A DNA stretch of 51,525 nucleotides, taken from positions 1 through 51,525 of the forward strand of contig NZ_NKUG01000014.1 in assembly GCF_014845095.1 (NCBI RefSeq), given 5' to 3'. Positions 1-7,493 of the stretch are shown here, one piece after another (positions within the stretch are counted from its first letter, which is position 1; every line of letters begins with the position of its first letter). The stretch is from Methylobacterium bullatum. GTDB taxonomy: Bacteria; Pseudomonadota; Alphaproteobacteria; Rhizobiales; Beijerinckiaceae. The notes under the pieces are model-generated. The model was not told the DNA's origin. It ran no database searches and saw only the letters and a list, made by a program, of their open reading frames with translations. The position numbers and the translations under genes were made by a program.

Positions 1-182
1 TTGGCGGTGGGCACCGCCACCACGGCGGCGGGGGCGGGCTCCGCCTGCGGACGCACGCGCAGCACCAGCGCGTTGTCCAGGGGCTGGCGGGTGAGGGGGT
101 CGATCTCATAGGCGGCGGCGGGCGAGGCCCAGACACCAACCATGCAGGCGAGCCCGGACAGGGCGGGGGCGATACGGCGCAT
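1..182 (-). CDS. N-terminal part of an exported protein (cut by window edge)
   Basis: Only the first 60 codons are present; the gene continues beyond position 1. The product starts MRRIAPALSGLACMVG and carries a typical Sec signal peptide, with a basic n-region, a hydrophobic core and an ASPAAA-Y cleavage region near residue 24. The mature start is followed by an Ala/Pro/Val-rich stretch. A GAGAGG ribosome binding site lies just upstream of the ATG at 182. Function is not recognisable from this fragment. The 274 bases between it and nadC (183-456) hold its promoter region but no other feature I can support. Confidence 0.6.
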   Translation of the reverse strand, partial: MRRIAPALSGLACMVGVWASPAAAYEIDPLTRQPLDNALVLRVRPQAEPAPAAVVAVPTA

Positions 183-456
183 CAAAGCCTCTCGAAGGCA
201 GGCGAAACGTGGGGGAAACACGGTCGGTAACGCGACGCAGGATACCGTTTTCCGATCGCCAAGACGTAAACGCTGCCGCCCCAAAGCCAAGCTGAATTCG
301 CGATGAAGCGATGGTTGCGCCGGGGTCGTGACTCCGTGGCCACAGTGTGGCGGCTTAGCCGTATTCGCAGGGATTATTATCCGGGGGCCAGGTCGGCCGG
401 GAACAATCTCCGACGCGGCGGAACCCGATCCGCGCCGGACGTCGTGGTCCTCCGGA

Positions 457-1317
457 TCAGACCGCGTCGAGGCCGAGGTCGATGATCGGCGCGCTATGGG
501 TGATCCAGCCGCTGGAGATCAGGTCGACGCCGGAGGCGGCGATGGCGCCCACCGTCTCGCGGTTGATGCGGCCCGAGGCCTCCGCGATGGCGCGCCCGTC
601 GATCATCCGCACGGCCTCGCGCAGCTGGTCCGGGCTCATGTTGTCGAGGAGCACCGCATCGGCGCGGACCGACAGAGCCTCGGCCAGCTGATCCAGCGTG
701 TCGACCTCGATCTCGATCTTCACGAGGTGGCCGGAATAGGCCCTCGCCCGCTCGATGGCGGGAACGATCCCGCCGGCCACGGCGACGTGGTTGTCCTTGA
801 TGAGCACGGCATCGTCGAGGCCGTAGCGGTGGTTGGAGCCGCCCCCGGCCCGGACCGCGTGTTTCTCCAGGGAGCGCAGGCCGGGCGTGGTCTTGCGGGT
901 GCAGACGATCCGCGCCTTGCCGTGCGGCCGGGCCGCCTCCACGAGCCCTGCCGTGGCGGTGGCCACGCCGGACATGCGGCACAGGAGGTTCAAAGCCACG
1001 CGCTCGGCGGTGAGGATGGCGCGCGCCGGACCGTCGAGACGGATCACCACGTCACCGGGCGAGACCCGCGCGCCGTCGCCCCGTTCGACCACGACCGACA
1101 CGGCCGGGTCGATGAGCGCGAAGGCGATGATGGCCGCGTCGACGCCGGAGATCACCCCGTCCTGCCGGGCCGCGATGACGCCGGAGAGGCGGGCATCGGC
1201 GGGCACGATCGCGTCGGTGGTGATGTCGCCGGCCCGGCCGAGATCTTCCAGCAAAGCCGCGCGGACGATCGGCTCCACGAGGAGGCGGGGGAGGGGGACG
1301 AGACGGGCATCGCTCAT
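457..1317 (-). CDS. nadC: Nicotinate-nucleotide diphosphorylase (carboxylating), quinolinate phosphoribosyltransferase
   Basis: Converts quinolinate and PRPP to nicotinate mononucleotide, CO2 and pyrophosphate, the third step of de novo NAD synthesis in the cytosol. The 286 residues match the family's usual size. Visible hallmarks are the CTRKTTPGLRSLEK substrate-binding segment, GGGSNHRYGL, the KDNH motif, LLDNMSPDQL and the EASGRIN barrel-closing segment. It is the last gene of a nadA-nadB-nadC transcription unit, starting 55 bases after the nadB stop. Regulation is probably through the two palindromic operators upstream of nadA. Confidence 0.95.
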   Translation of the reverse strand: MSDARLVPLPRLLVEPIVRAALLEDLGRAGDITTDAIVPADARLSGVIAARQDGVISGVDAAIIAFALIDPAVSVVVERGDGARVSPGDVVIRLDGPARAILTAERVALNLLCRMSGVATATAGLVEAARPHGKARIVCTRKTTPGLRSLEKHAVRAGGGSNHRYGLDDAVLIKDNHVAVAGGIVPAIERARAYSGHLVKIEIEVDTLDQLAEALSVRADAVLLDNMSPDQLREAVRMIDGRAIAEASGRINRETVGAIAASGVDLISSGWITHSAPIIDLGLDAV

Positions 1318-1372
1318 GGGGTCGCTCGTAAGATGGTCGCTGGAAGGGGGCCGACGGTCTCGGTCGTCCGAT

Positions 1373-2914
1373 CTAAACCGGAGCGACCGTATCGGCCGAG
1401 ACGGTCTCCGCGATCCGCCAGACCTCGGCCAGGGTCACGTCGCTATGGCGGGCCGGTGCCTGCTCCGGGTAGTCGCTGCGCCAATGGGCACCCCGGCTTT
1501 CGTGGCGAGACAGCGCCGAGGTCGCGACCATCAACCCGGTGAGGGCCGCGTCGGAGCCCTGCCTCGCCGCCGGCGCGAGGTCGCGCACAGCATCGGTGAG
1601 ACCATCGGCGTCACGCACCACCCCGACATCGGCTTCCATGACTTGGCGGATCGCGTCGTGATCGGCCTCGTCGTGCCGGCGTGGCTCGGCCATCACCGCC
1701 GGACCGGGGGCGGGCACGGAGGCGACGGCCTCGGCGATCCAGGGGGCGAAAGCCATCGCCTCGAGGAGGGAGTTGCTGGCGAGGCGGTTCGCGCCGTGCA
1801 GGCCGGTGGAGGCGACCTCGCCGCAGGCGAATAGGCCGGGCACGGTGCTGGCGCCGGTGCCGTCCACCTTGATGCCGCCCATATGGTAATGCGCCGCCGG
1901 GCGCACGGGGATCGGCTGGCGCTGCGGATCGATGCCGGAGGCGGCGCAGAGGCCCGCCACGGTGGGGAACCGCGTTGCCATGCGCGCGCCGAGGGCACCG
2001 CGACAATCGAGGAAGACCTCGGTGCCGCGCCGCCGCGCCTGGAAGATCGCGCGGGCGACCACGTCGCGAGGCGCGAGATCGCCCCCGGCGATGCCCGCCA
2101 TCACCGGCTCGCTATTCGCATCGATCAGCCGCGCGCCCTCGCCGCGCAGGGCTTCGGTGGCGAGCGGCATCGGGTCCAGCCCCACCGAGATGGCGGTGGG
2201 GTGGAACTGCACGAACTCCATGTCGCGCAGGGTCGCCCCGGCGCGGGCCGCGAATGCAAGCCCCCGGCCGGTGGCGCCGCGCGGGTTTGTGGTGGAGGCG
2301 TAGAGGGAGCCGAGCCCTCCGGTGGCGAGCACCACCGACCGCGCGGCGAGCCGCACCGAGGCACCGTCGCGCTCACAGACGAGGCCGGCGACGGCGCCGC
2401 TCCCGTCCTGCAGCAGGCCGCGGACATCGGCGACCAGGATCTCGATGGACGGCGTCAGCGCCACGGCCTTCAGCAGCGTGTCGAGCACCATCCGCCCGGT
2501 GGAATCCCCGCCAGCCCGGACGATGCGGCGGCGTGAATGCGCCGCTTCGAGGCCGAGCGCCAGGGTGTCGGCGGCGTCCCGGTCGAAGGGCGCGCCGAGG
2601 CCGACGAGCCACTCGATCAGGCCCGGGCCGGCTTGCGCCACCCGCAGGGCGACGGCCGGGTCGGTGAGGCCGGCGCCTGCGGCCTCCGTGTCCGCCGCAT
2701 GCAGTGCGGCGGCATCGTCCTCCGCCATGGCGGCGGCGATGCCGCCCTGCGCCCAGCCGGTCGCCGTGCCGCTTCCCAGGGGAGAAGCGGTGACGAGGGT
2801 GACCGGGCGGGGGCTGAGCCGCAAGGCCGTGGCGAGGCCGGCGACGCCGGCGCCGACGACGATCACACGGTCCGAGCCGGGGAGGGTGAAGGAGAACGGG
2901 GAATGCGCGTTCAT
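1373..2914 (-). CDS. nadB: L-aspartate oxidase
   Basis: FAD enzyme oxidising L-aspartate to iminoaspartate, the substrate of NadA. The ATG at 2914 gives 513 residues, the normal family length. The open frame runs much further upstream, but that part overlaps nadA and is spurious. The N-terminus has the dinucleotide-binding VIVVGAGVAGLATAL, and later come GGLGSLYASTTNPRGATGRG, EFVQFHPTAI and HYHMGGIKVD, then the FACGEVASTGLHGANRLASN segment typical of the succinate dehydrogenase/aspartate oxidase flavoprotein family. The start codon overlaps the nadA stop (ATGA, 2911-2914), so translation is probably coupled. Confidence 0.95.
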   Translation of the reverse strand: MNAHSPFSFTLPGSDRVIVVGAGVAGLATALRLSPRPVTLVTASPLGSGTATGWAQGGIAAAMAEDDAAALHAADTEAAGAGLTDPAVALRVAQAGPGLIEWLVGLGAPFDRDAADTLALGLEAAHSRRRIVRAGGDSTGRMVLDTLLKAVALTPSIEILVADVRGLLQDGSGAVAGLVCERDGASVRLAARSVVLATGGLGSLYASTTNPRGATGRGLAFAARAGATLRDMEFVQFHPTAISVGLDPMPLATEALRGEGARLIDANSEPVMAGIAGGDLAPRDVVARAIFQARRRGTEVFLDCRGALGARMATRFPTVAGLCAASGIDPQRQPIPVRPAAHYHMGGIKVDGTGASTVPGLFACGEVASTGLHGANRLASNSLLEAMAFAPWIAEAVASVPAPGPAVMAEPRRHDEADHDAIRQVMEADVGVVRDADGLTDAVRDLAPAARQGSDAALTGLMVATSALSRHESRGAHWRSDYPEQAPARHSDVTLAEVWRIAETVSADTVAPV

Positions 2915-3921
2915 CGCGGACGCACCGCGAGCATGCGCTCCACCGCCGCGCGGGCGCGCTCGGCGAGTTCCGGCTCCACCGTCACCTCGTGGGTGAGGGT
3001 CTCCAGCGCATGCCGGATGTTCCGCAGCGACATCCGCTTCATGTGCGGGCACAGGTTGCAGGGCTTGATGAACTCGATATCCGGGTTGGCGGCGGCGATG
3101 TTGTCGCCCATGGAGCACTCGGTGACGAGCACCACCTGACGCGGCCGCTTCTCGGTGACGAAGTTCATCATCATCGCGGTCGAACCCGAGAAGTCCGAGG
3201 CCGCCACCACGTCGGGCGGGCATTCCGGATGGGCGATGACGGTGACGCCGGGATAGCTCTCGCGCACCTCGTCGATGTCGGCGGGGGTGAACTGCTCGTG
3301 GACCTCGCAATGGCCGGCCCAGGTGAGGATCTCGACCTCGGGCACCAGAACCTGGACGTTCTGCGCCAGGAACTCGTCGGGGATCATCAGGACGCGCGGC
3401 GCATTGAGCGAGCGCACCACGTCCACCGCGTTGCCGGAGGTGCAGCACACGTCCGATTCCGCCTTCACGGCGGCGGAGGTGTTGACGTAGGTCACGATCG
3501 GCACGCCGGGATACTTTTCGCGCAAGCCCCGCACGTCGGCGGCGGTGATCGAGTCGGCGAGCGAACACCCGGCCCGCATGTCGGGGATCAGGACGGTCTT
3601 GCCCGGATTGAGCAGCTTGGCCGTCTCCGCCATGAAATGGACGCCGGCCAGCACGATCACGTCGGCATCCACGTTGATCGCCTCGCGGGCCAGCGCCAGG
3701 CTGTCGCCGACGATGTCCGACACCGTGTGGAAGATCTCGGGCGCCTGGTAGTTATGGGCGAGAATCACCGCGTTGCGGGTCTTCTTCAGCTCCAGGATCG
3801 CCGCGACGTCGTCGGCCAGGGCCGGCCATTCGATGGCCGGGACGTGCCGGCTCACGCGGGCGTAGATCTCGGGAAGAGGCAGGGTCGAAACCCGGTCGAT
3901 CGGAAAACTCGTGGCCGCCAT
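2911..3921 (-). CDS. nadA: Quinolinate synthase (4Fe-4S)
   Basis: Condenses iminoaspartate with dihydroxyacetone phosphate to quinolinate. Cysteines expected to hold the oxygen-sensitive 4Fe-4S cluster lie in AGCSLADS, HPECPPDVV and the C-terminal PCNLCPHMK. I chose the ATG at 3921 (336 residues, starting MAATSFPIDR) because a GAGGA ribosome binding site sits 7 bases upstream. A longer frame starting at 3954 would place its start codon inside the palindromic operator at 3938-3954 and has no ribosome binding site. First gene of the nadABC unit. Confidence 0.94.
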   Translation of the reverse strand: MAATSFPIDRVSTLPLPEIYARVSRHVPAIEWPALADDVAAILELKKTRNAVILAHNYQAPEIFHTVSDIVGDSLALAREAINVDADVIVLAGVHFMAETAKLLNPGKTVLIPDMRAGCSLADSITAADVRGLREKYPGVPIVTYVNTSAAVKAESDVCCTSGNAVDVVRSLNAPRVLMIPDEFLAQNVQVLVPEVEILTWAGHCEVHEQFTPADIDEVRESYPGVTVIAHPECPPDVVAASDFSGSTAMMMNFVTEKRPRQVVLVTECSMGDNIAAANPDIEFIKPCNLCPHMKRMSLRNIRHALETLTHEVTVEPELAERARAAVERMLAVRPR

Positions 3922-3937
3922 GGACGCGTCCTCATAT

Positions 3938-3954
3938 ATGCTCAATCTGAGCAT
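3938..3954. promoter_or_regulatory. Palindromic operator 1 of nadABC (probable NadQ site)
   Basis: Perfect 7-base inverted repeat ATGCTCA-ATC-TGAGCAT, 17-33 bases upstream of the nadA start. A near copy lies about 60 bases further upstream (3995-4015). A gene for a NadQ/NrtR-like regulator is in the same window (5406-6407), so I infer this is its operator. The inverted repeat is seen directly; the assignment to NadQ is inference. Confidence 0.7.
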
Positions 3955-3964
3955 TGTGCCGACT

Positions 3965-3993
3965 AACGTAGGCGCGCGAGATACGCTTGTCTA
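3965..3993 (-). promoter_or_regulatory. Candidate nadA promoter
   Basis: On the minus strand, TAGACA (3988-3993) and TACGTT (3965-3970) are separated by 17 bases, a plausible -35/-10 pair. It lies exactly between the two inverted repeats, so a protein bound at both sites would flank or loop the promoter. Only the element match and the position support it. Confidence 0.35.
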
Positions 3994-3994
3994 G

Positions 3995-4015
3995 ATATGC
4001 TGAGCCTGAGCATAT
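3995..4015. promoter_or_regulatory. Palindromic operator 2 of nadABC (probable NadQ site)
   Basis: A 21-base element with perfect outer arms ATATGCT and AGCATAT around an imperfect centre. It shares ATATGCT and TGAGCAT with operator 1. The centres of the two sites are about 59 bases apart, roughly 5.6 helical turns. Confidence 0.65.
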
Positions 4016-4114
4016 TCATTTTGCAGTGCGATATTGTGCAAACGTCATCCTCAGCCACCGCCGTCCCTTCCTGCATGGTCGAGCGCGATAGTTCCTGATC
4101 GCATGCAGGGACGA

Positions 4115-4927
4115 TCAGACGTCGAGCCCCGGTTCGGTCCGATAGGCACGATGCAGCAGGGCGGCGAGGTCGCCGGATCGCGGCAGGCTGGCGGTGCCGA
4201 TGGACGCGACGGCGACTCCCGGCGTCCACGAATTCATCGCGACGGCTCCGGAAAACTCGCCGAGTCCGTCCGCCGCTACGACCGCCTCGCGCTGGGGGAC
4301 ACCGAGGGCGGACAATCGACGGCGGAGGATCCCCATCGTGACCCCGGCGAGGATGCCGGCCTGCGGCCATGTCACCGACACTCCGTCCCAGAATGCCAGG
4401 TTCCAGATCGTCGCTTCGCCGATCCTCCCCTGACGATCGACGAAGGCGGCATCGTCGAAGCCCTGCCGGGCGGCCTCGCGCAGGAGATGGGTCTTGGCCG
4501 ACTCGCCCACATGCTTGACCTCCGGGCGCCAGCGCTCATGCGGCGTGAGGGCCAGTTTCAGCGGGCCGGCGGGGCCGTCATTCGGCGGAAAGGTCCGGAC
4601 CAGGATCGAGCACTCATCGGTTGCATCGCCGGTGCGGAATTCTCCGCTACGCGAAAACACTGTCGCGGTGAGCGACAGGTCACCGGGTGCGTCCGCCACG
4701 GCGATCCGAAGCGCGTCTCTCATGCGCTCCTCCGCCATGATGCGGCCGAACAGCGCCTGCGACCCGTCGTGAAGGCGATCCAGATGAAGGTCCAACCCCC
4801 TCACGCGGCGGTCACGGACCTGCATGGCAGTAAAATGCGCGAACCCGGCGAAGGCGAGGGGGGCGAGGTCGGAGGCGGTGGCGGTCCGCCCGTCGATCCA
4901 GGCGTGGCTACCGAAGACGTCTGTCAT
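4115..4927 (-). CDS. Aminotransferase class IV (branched-chain aminotransferase / aminodeoxychorismate lyase-like)
   Basis: PLP-dependent fold-type IV enzyme of 270 residues, the usual length. Lys138 in EVKHVG is the likely PLP Schiff-base lysine. The following FDDAAFVDRQGRIGEATIWN corresponds to the family signature with its conserved Glu and Asn. An Arg-rich DLHLDRLHDGS segment near residues 46-56 matches the phosphate-binding region of the family. Substrate (branched-chain amino acid, D-amino acid or aminodeoxychorismate) cannot be decided from sequence alone. It is divergent from a MerR regulator, and its promoter has the stretched architecture MerR proteins act on, so that regulator probably activates it. 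Confidence 0.85.
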   Translation of the reverse strand: MTDVFGSHAWIDGRTATASDLAPLAFAGFAHFTAMQVRDRRVRGLDLHLDRLHDGSQALFGRIMAEERMRDALRIAVADAPGDLSLTATVFSRSGEFRTGDATDECSILVRTFPPNDGPAGPLKLALTPHERWRPEVKHVGESAKTHLLREAARQGFDDAAFVDRQGRIGEATIWNLAFWDGVSVTWPQAGILAGVTMGILRRRLSALGVPQREAVVAADGLGEFSGAVAMNSWTPGVAVASIGTASLPRSGDLAALLHRAYRTEPGLDV

Positions 4928-4966
4928 GAAACACGCTCCCGATCGGTTTCCATCGAAGAGCCGCAG

Positions 4967-4997
4967 CCTTAATCCGTGACAGCACTGTCAGGGTCAA
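4967..4997 (-). promoter_or_regulatory. MerR-type promoter with 19-bp spacer and operator
   Basis: On the minus strand a -35 TTGACC (4992-4997) and a -10-like TTAAGG (4967-4972) are separated by 19 bases, longer than the normal 17. The spacer holds a perfect inverted repeat with arms TGACAG and CTGTCA (4977-4990). An over-long spacer filled by a dyad is the hallmark of promoters activated by MerR-family proteins through DNA distortion. A merR-like gene starts 14 bases away on the other strand. Confidence 0.7.
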
Positions 4998-5003
4998 CGG
5001 CCA

Positions 5004-5348
5004 ATGCGGATCGGGACGCTATCGAAGCGCACGGGCGTCAGCGTGCGCATGCTGCGCTATTACGAAGGGGAGGGGCTGCTCACGCCGGAGCGCACCGGCG
5101 CCGGGTATCGCGATTACACGCCGCTGGACGAGGACATTGTCCGGCGGATCAGGACACTCGGCGCGGCCGGGATGACGTTGCCGGTCATCCGCGAGTTCTT
5201 GCCCTGTGCGCTGGCCGGGCGCGGCGCATTCGAACCCTGCGACGAGCTTCGGCAGACGTTGCGCCGGCACATCGCGCAGGTGGACGAGCGCATCACCGAA
5301 CTGGCGAAGAGCCGCAGCCTGCTGGAATCGATCCTGGCCACGATGTAG
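5004..5348 (+). CDS. MerR family transcriptional regulator
   Basis: 114 residues. The N-terminal winged helix-turn-helix (MRIGTLSKRTGVSVRMLRYY, then the wing GAGYRDYT) is textbook MerR. A dimerisation helix follows (residues 80-112). Two cysteines in PCALAGRGAFEPC (C-X10-C) sit between DNA-binding domain and helix, a pattern common in one MerR subgroup. It may bind a thiol-reactive or metal ligand, but that is not established. The operator 14-27 bases upstream of its start probably serves both its own transcription and that of the divergent aminotransferase. Confidence 0.9.
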   Translation: MRIGTLSKRTGVSVRMLRYYEGEGLLTPERTGAGYRDYTPLDEDIVRRIRTLGAAGMTLPVIREFLPCALAGRGAFEPCDELRQTLRRHIAQVDERITELAKSRSLLESILATM

Positions 5349-5405
5349 TCCCGCCGGGCCATTGCCGCGTCGCCGAGGCCGACCCGCGCCCCGGCACGCG
5401 CTGCG

Positions 5406-6407
5406 TCAGGACGACCGCCGCGACGGGGTCAGCCGGAACCCCGGCGCCGGGCGCTCCAGCAGCACCTCGCGGCGGAAACGGACGAGGCGGGCGGGCCGCC
5501 CTGCGGCGCCGCTCGTGACTTCGTCGGTCTCCTCCACCAGCCCCTGCTGGGCCACGAGCCGACGAAAGTTCTGCTTGTGGAGATTGGCGCCGGACAGGGC
5601 CTCCACGGTGCGCTGCAGCTGGAACAGGGTGAAGGTCGGCGGCATCAGCTCGAACACCACGGGGCGATACTTGATCTTGCCGCGCAGCCGCCCGATCGCC
5701 GTGGCGAGCACGCGGCGATGATCGAAGGTCATGGGGCGCCCCGTCGTGGCGATATCCGTGGCGTGTGCCTCGCCGGCCTGCCCCTGCGCTTCGGGAATCA
5801 GCCCGGCCTCGAACAGGAGTTCGTAGCGTTCGAGCACGCGCTCCTCGTTCCAGGCTCCGCCGCCGATGCCGAAGGTGAGCCCGAGCCTGTCCTCGCGCCG
5901 GCGCCTGATCTTGGAATCCACCGCCCCGGCGGCCCAGGCCAGGAGCTTGGCCTCGATGCCGTCCAGGGTCTCGGGCCGGCCGGCGCGCCAATCCTCCCAG
6001 GGCAGGAACGCATACCAATTGTGCCACGACGCGTCGGGGAGGGAGGCCGAGCGCATCTCCCGCACGAGGGCGAGGTAGGCCACGGACAGGGAGTGGAGGC
6101 CGGCCGAATCGTCGCCCTGCCGGTCGCGGTCGCCGAAGGTGTAGAGCTGCTCCACATAGCCGAGGCGCTGCTGCGTCTGGCGTTCCACCCAGGCGCGCAG
6201 GCCGCGCTCCAGCGTGGGGTGCTCCGGCACGAGGGGGCCTGCCGGCAACCCGGTCTCACGGCCCGTGGCCTGGCCCGGAACCCGCACCGTGAGGGCGCGT
6301 GGCTCACCGTCCGTCGCCGCGACGATGACGGCGACGAGCCCGACCGCCGACGGATTGGGAAGCGCGCCGGTCGCCTCCACCGCAAACCCGTCCTGCGCCC
6401 TCGTCAC
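5406..6407 (-). CDS. nadQ: NadQ/NrtR-like Nudix-related regulator of NAD synthesis
   Basis: 333 residues starting with GTG. The N-terminal two thirds resemble a degenerate Nudix fold (GLVAVIVAATDGEPRALTV, LPAGPLVPEHPTLERGLRAWVERQ), followed by a C-terminal winged helix region (about 225-325: TFTLFQLQRTVEALSG, HKQNFRRLVAQQGLVEE). This architecture is the COG4111 family. In alphaproteobacteria that family has been assigned as NadQ, repressor of nadABC, by regulon analysis. Two inverted repeats in front of nadA, 1.5 kb away, are probable targets. I saw no such palindrome in front of nadQ itself. Confidence 0.8.
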   Translation of the reverse strand: MTRAQDGFAVEATGALPNPSAVGLVAVIVAATDGEPRALTVRVPGQATGRETGLPAGPLVPEHPTLERGLRAWVERQTQQRLGYVEQLYTFGDRDRQGDDSAGLHSLSVAYLALVREMRSASLPDASWHNWYAFLPWEDWRAGRPETLDGIEAKLLAWAAGAVDSKIRRRREDRLGLTFGIGGGAWNEERVLERYELLFEAGLIPEAQGQAGEAHATDIATTGRPMTFDHRRVLATAIGRLRGKIKYRPVVFELMPPTFTLFQLQRTVEALSGANLHKQNFRRLVAQQGLVEETDEVTSGAAGRPARLVRFRREVLLERPAPGFRLTPSRRSS

Positions 6408-6489
6408 CTGTCCCGCCCCCCGGTCCGTGAATGGGTCTCATGGCAGATTGTGTGCCGGAATCAACGCGCGACAGGGTGCGCGCGTCGCC

Positions 6490-7062
6490 TCACGCCTTGG
6501 CGGGCACCAGCCGGGCCGGGTTGCCGACCACCGTCGCGCCGGGCGCCACGTCGCGGGTGACGACGGCGCCGGCCCCGATGATCGCATGGTCGCCCACCGT
6601 GACGCCGGGCAAGATCAGCGCGCCGCCGCCGATCCAGACGTTGCGGCCGATCGCGATGGGGCGGGCGAATTCCAGCCCGGCCTCGCGCGCCTCCGCCTCG
6701 CGGGGATGGTCCGCCGTGAGGATCTGGACACCCGGCCCGATCTGCGTCCGGTCGCCGATCGTCACCGTGGTGCAATCGAGGATGACGCAGTTGAAGTTCA
6801 GGAAGACGTGAGCGCCGATGCGGATGTTGAAGCCGTAATCGCAATGGAACGGCGGCCGGATCACCGCCCCGTCGCCGACCCCCGCCAAAATCTCGCGCAG
6901 CAGCACCCGGCGCTCGTCGGCGGGACGCCCGAGCATGGCGTTGTAGCGCGCGAGCCAGACCTGGCAGGCGCGCAGGTCGGCACCGAGTTCCGCGTCGTCG
7001 GGGTGATAGAGTTCCCCCGCGATCATCTTCTGCTTCGGCGTGCGCCCGGCTTCGGTGGTCAT
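6490..7062 (-). CDS. Sugar O-acetyltransferase (Maa/NodL family)
   Basis: 190-residue acetyl-CoA-dependent acetyltransferase with left-handed beta-helix hexapeptide repeats. The N-terminal KQKMIAGELYHPDDAEL matches the maltose acetyltransferase cap. Also visible are FHCDYGFNIRIG, the catalytic-histidine loop ILTADHP, and the repeat region IAIGRNVWIGGGALILPGV to the C-terminal VVGNPARLV. The ATG at 7062 has a GGAG ribosome binding site. The frame stays open far upstream without a stop, so it is continuous with the preceding hypothetical frame. Substrate unknown. Confidence 0.9.
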   Translation of the reverse strand: MTTEAGRTPKQKMIAGELYHPDDAELGADLRACQVWLARYNAMLGRPADERRVLLREILAGVGDGAVIRPPFHCDYGFNIRIGAHVFLNFNCVILDCTTVTIGDRTQIGPGVQILTADHPREAEAREAGLEFARPIAIGRNVWIGGGALILPGVTVGDHAIIGAGAVVTRDVAPGATVVGNPARLVPAKA

Positions 7063-7488
7063 GCCAGTCTCCGTGCTTCGTGGATGCGGGGAGTAGGCCG
7101 ATGGGCCGAGGCCGGCAAGCGAGGTCCAGTTGGATCGGTCCTGCGTGGCACGGTCGCCGGAGGCGTCGACACGGTTCGGGAACAGCTTACCGTAGGGCAG
7201 CGAGGAGATGCCGAGTACGGTCACCTCAAGGTCGACCTCGTCGCCGAGAGCGTAGCAGAACACCGCAACCCCGGCGCAATCGATCACGACTCCTTCGGGG
7301 CTCGTGGCCGACAGCGCGTTCCAAATGAGAACTTCGTCGCCCTCCGCCTCGTCCGGCGGAACGGTCCGCACGAAAGCGTCGAAGCCGGCGGCGGGGAAGA
7401 AGCGGCCGAACGCGACGCCCATCGGCGGATCGCCGCTTTCCAGTTCGGAATGACCGATGACCTCTCCGTGCGCGACGATGCCGTACAT
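7063..7488 (-). pseudogene. Hypothetical protein frame lacking its own stop codon
   Basis: An open frame starting MYGIVAHGEVIGHSELESGD at 7488 (or MRVKA at 7503) looks protein-like for about 90 residues, up to a segment around LGISSLPYGKLFP. It then becomes low in protein character and runs in frame, with no stop, into the acetyltransferase start at 7062. Either the two genes are fused or the hypothetical gene lost its stop through a frameshift near 7190. It overlaps or abuts the end of the upstream gene (stop at 7494-7496), so it lies in the same transcription unit. I do not recognise its function. Confidence 0.4.
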
Positions 7489-7493
7489 GGCCT

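Noticed and set aside
328..1542. 404-codon plus-strand frame across nadC and the end of nadB
   Set aside because: Low-complexity His/Asp/Arg-rich translation opposite two well-conserved enzymes.
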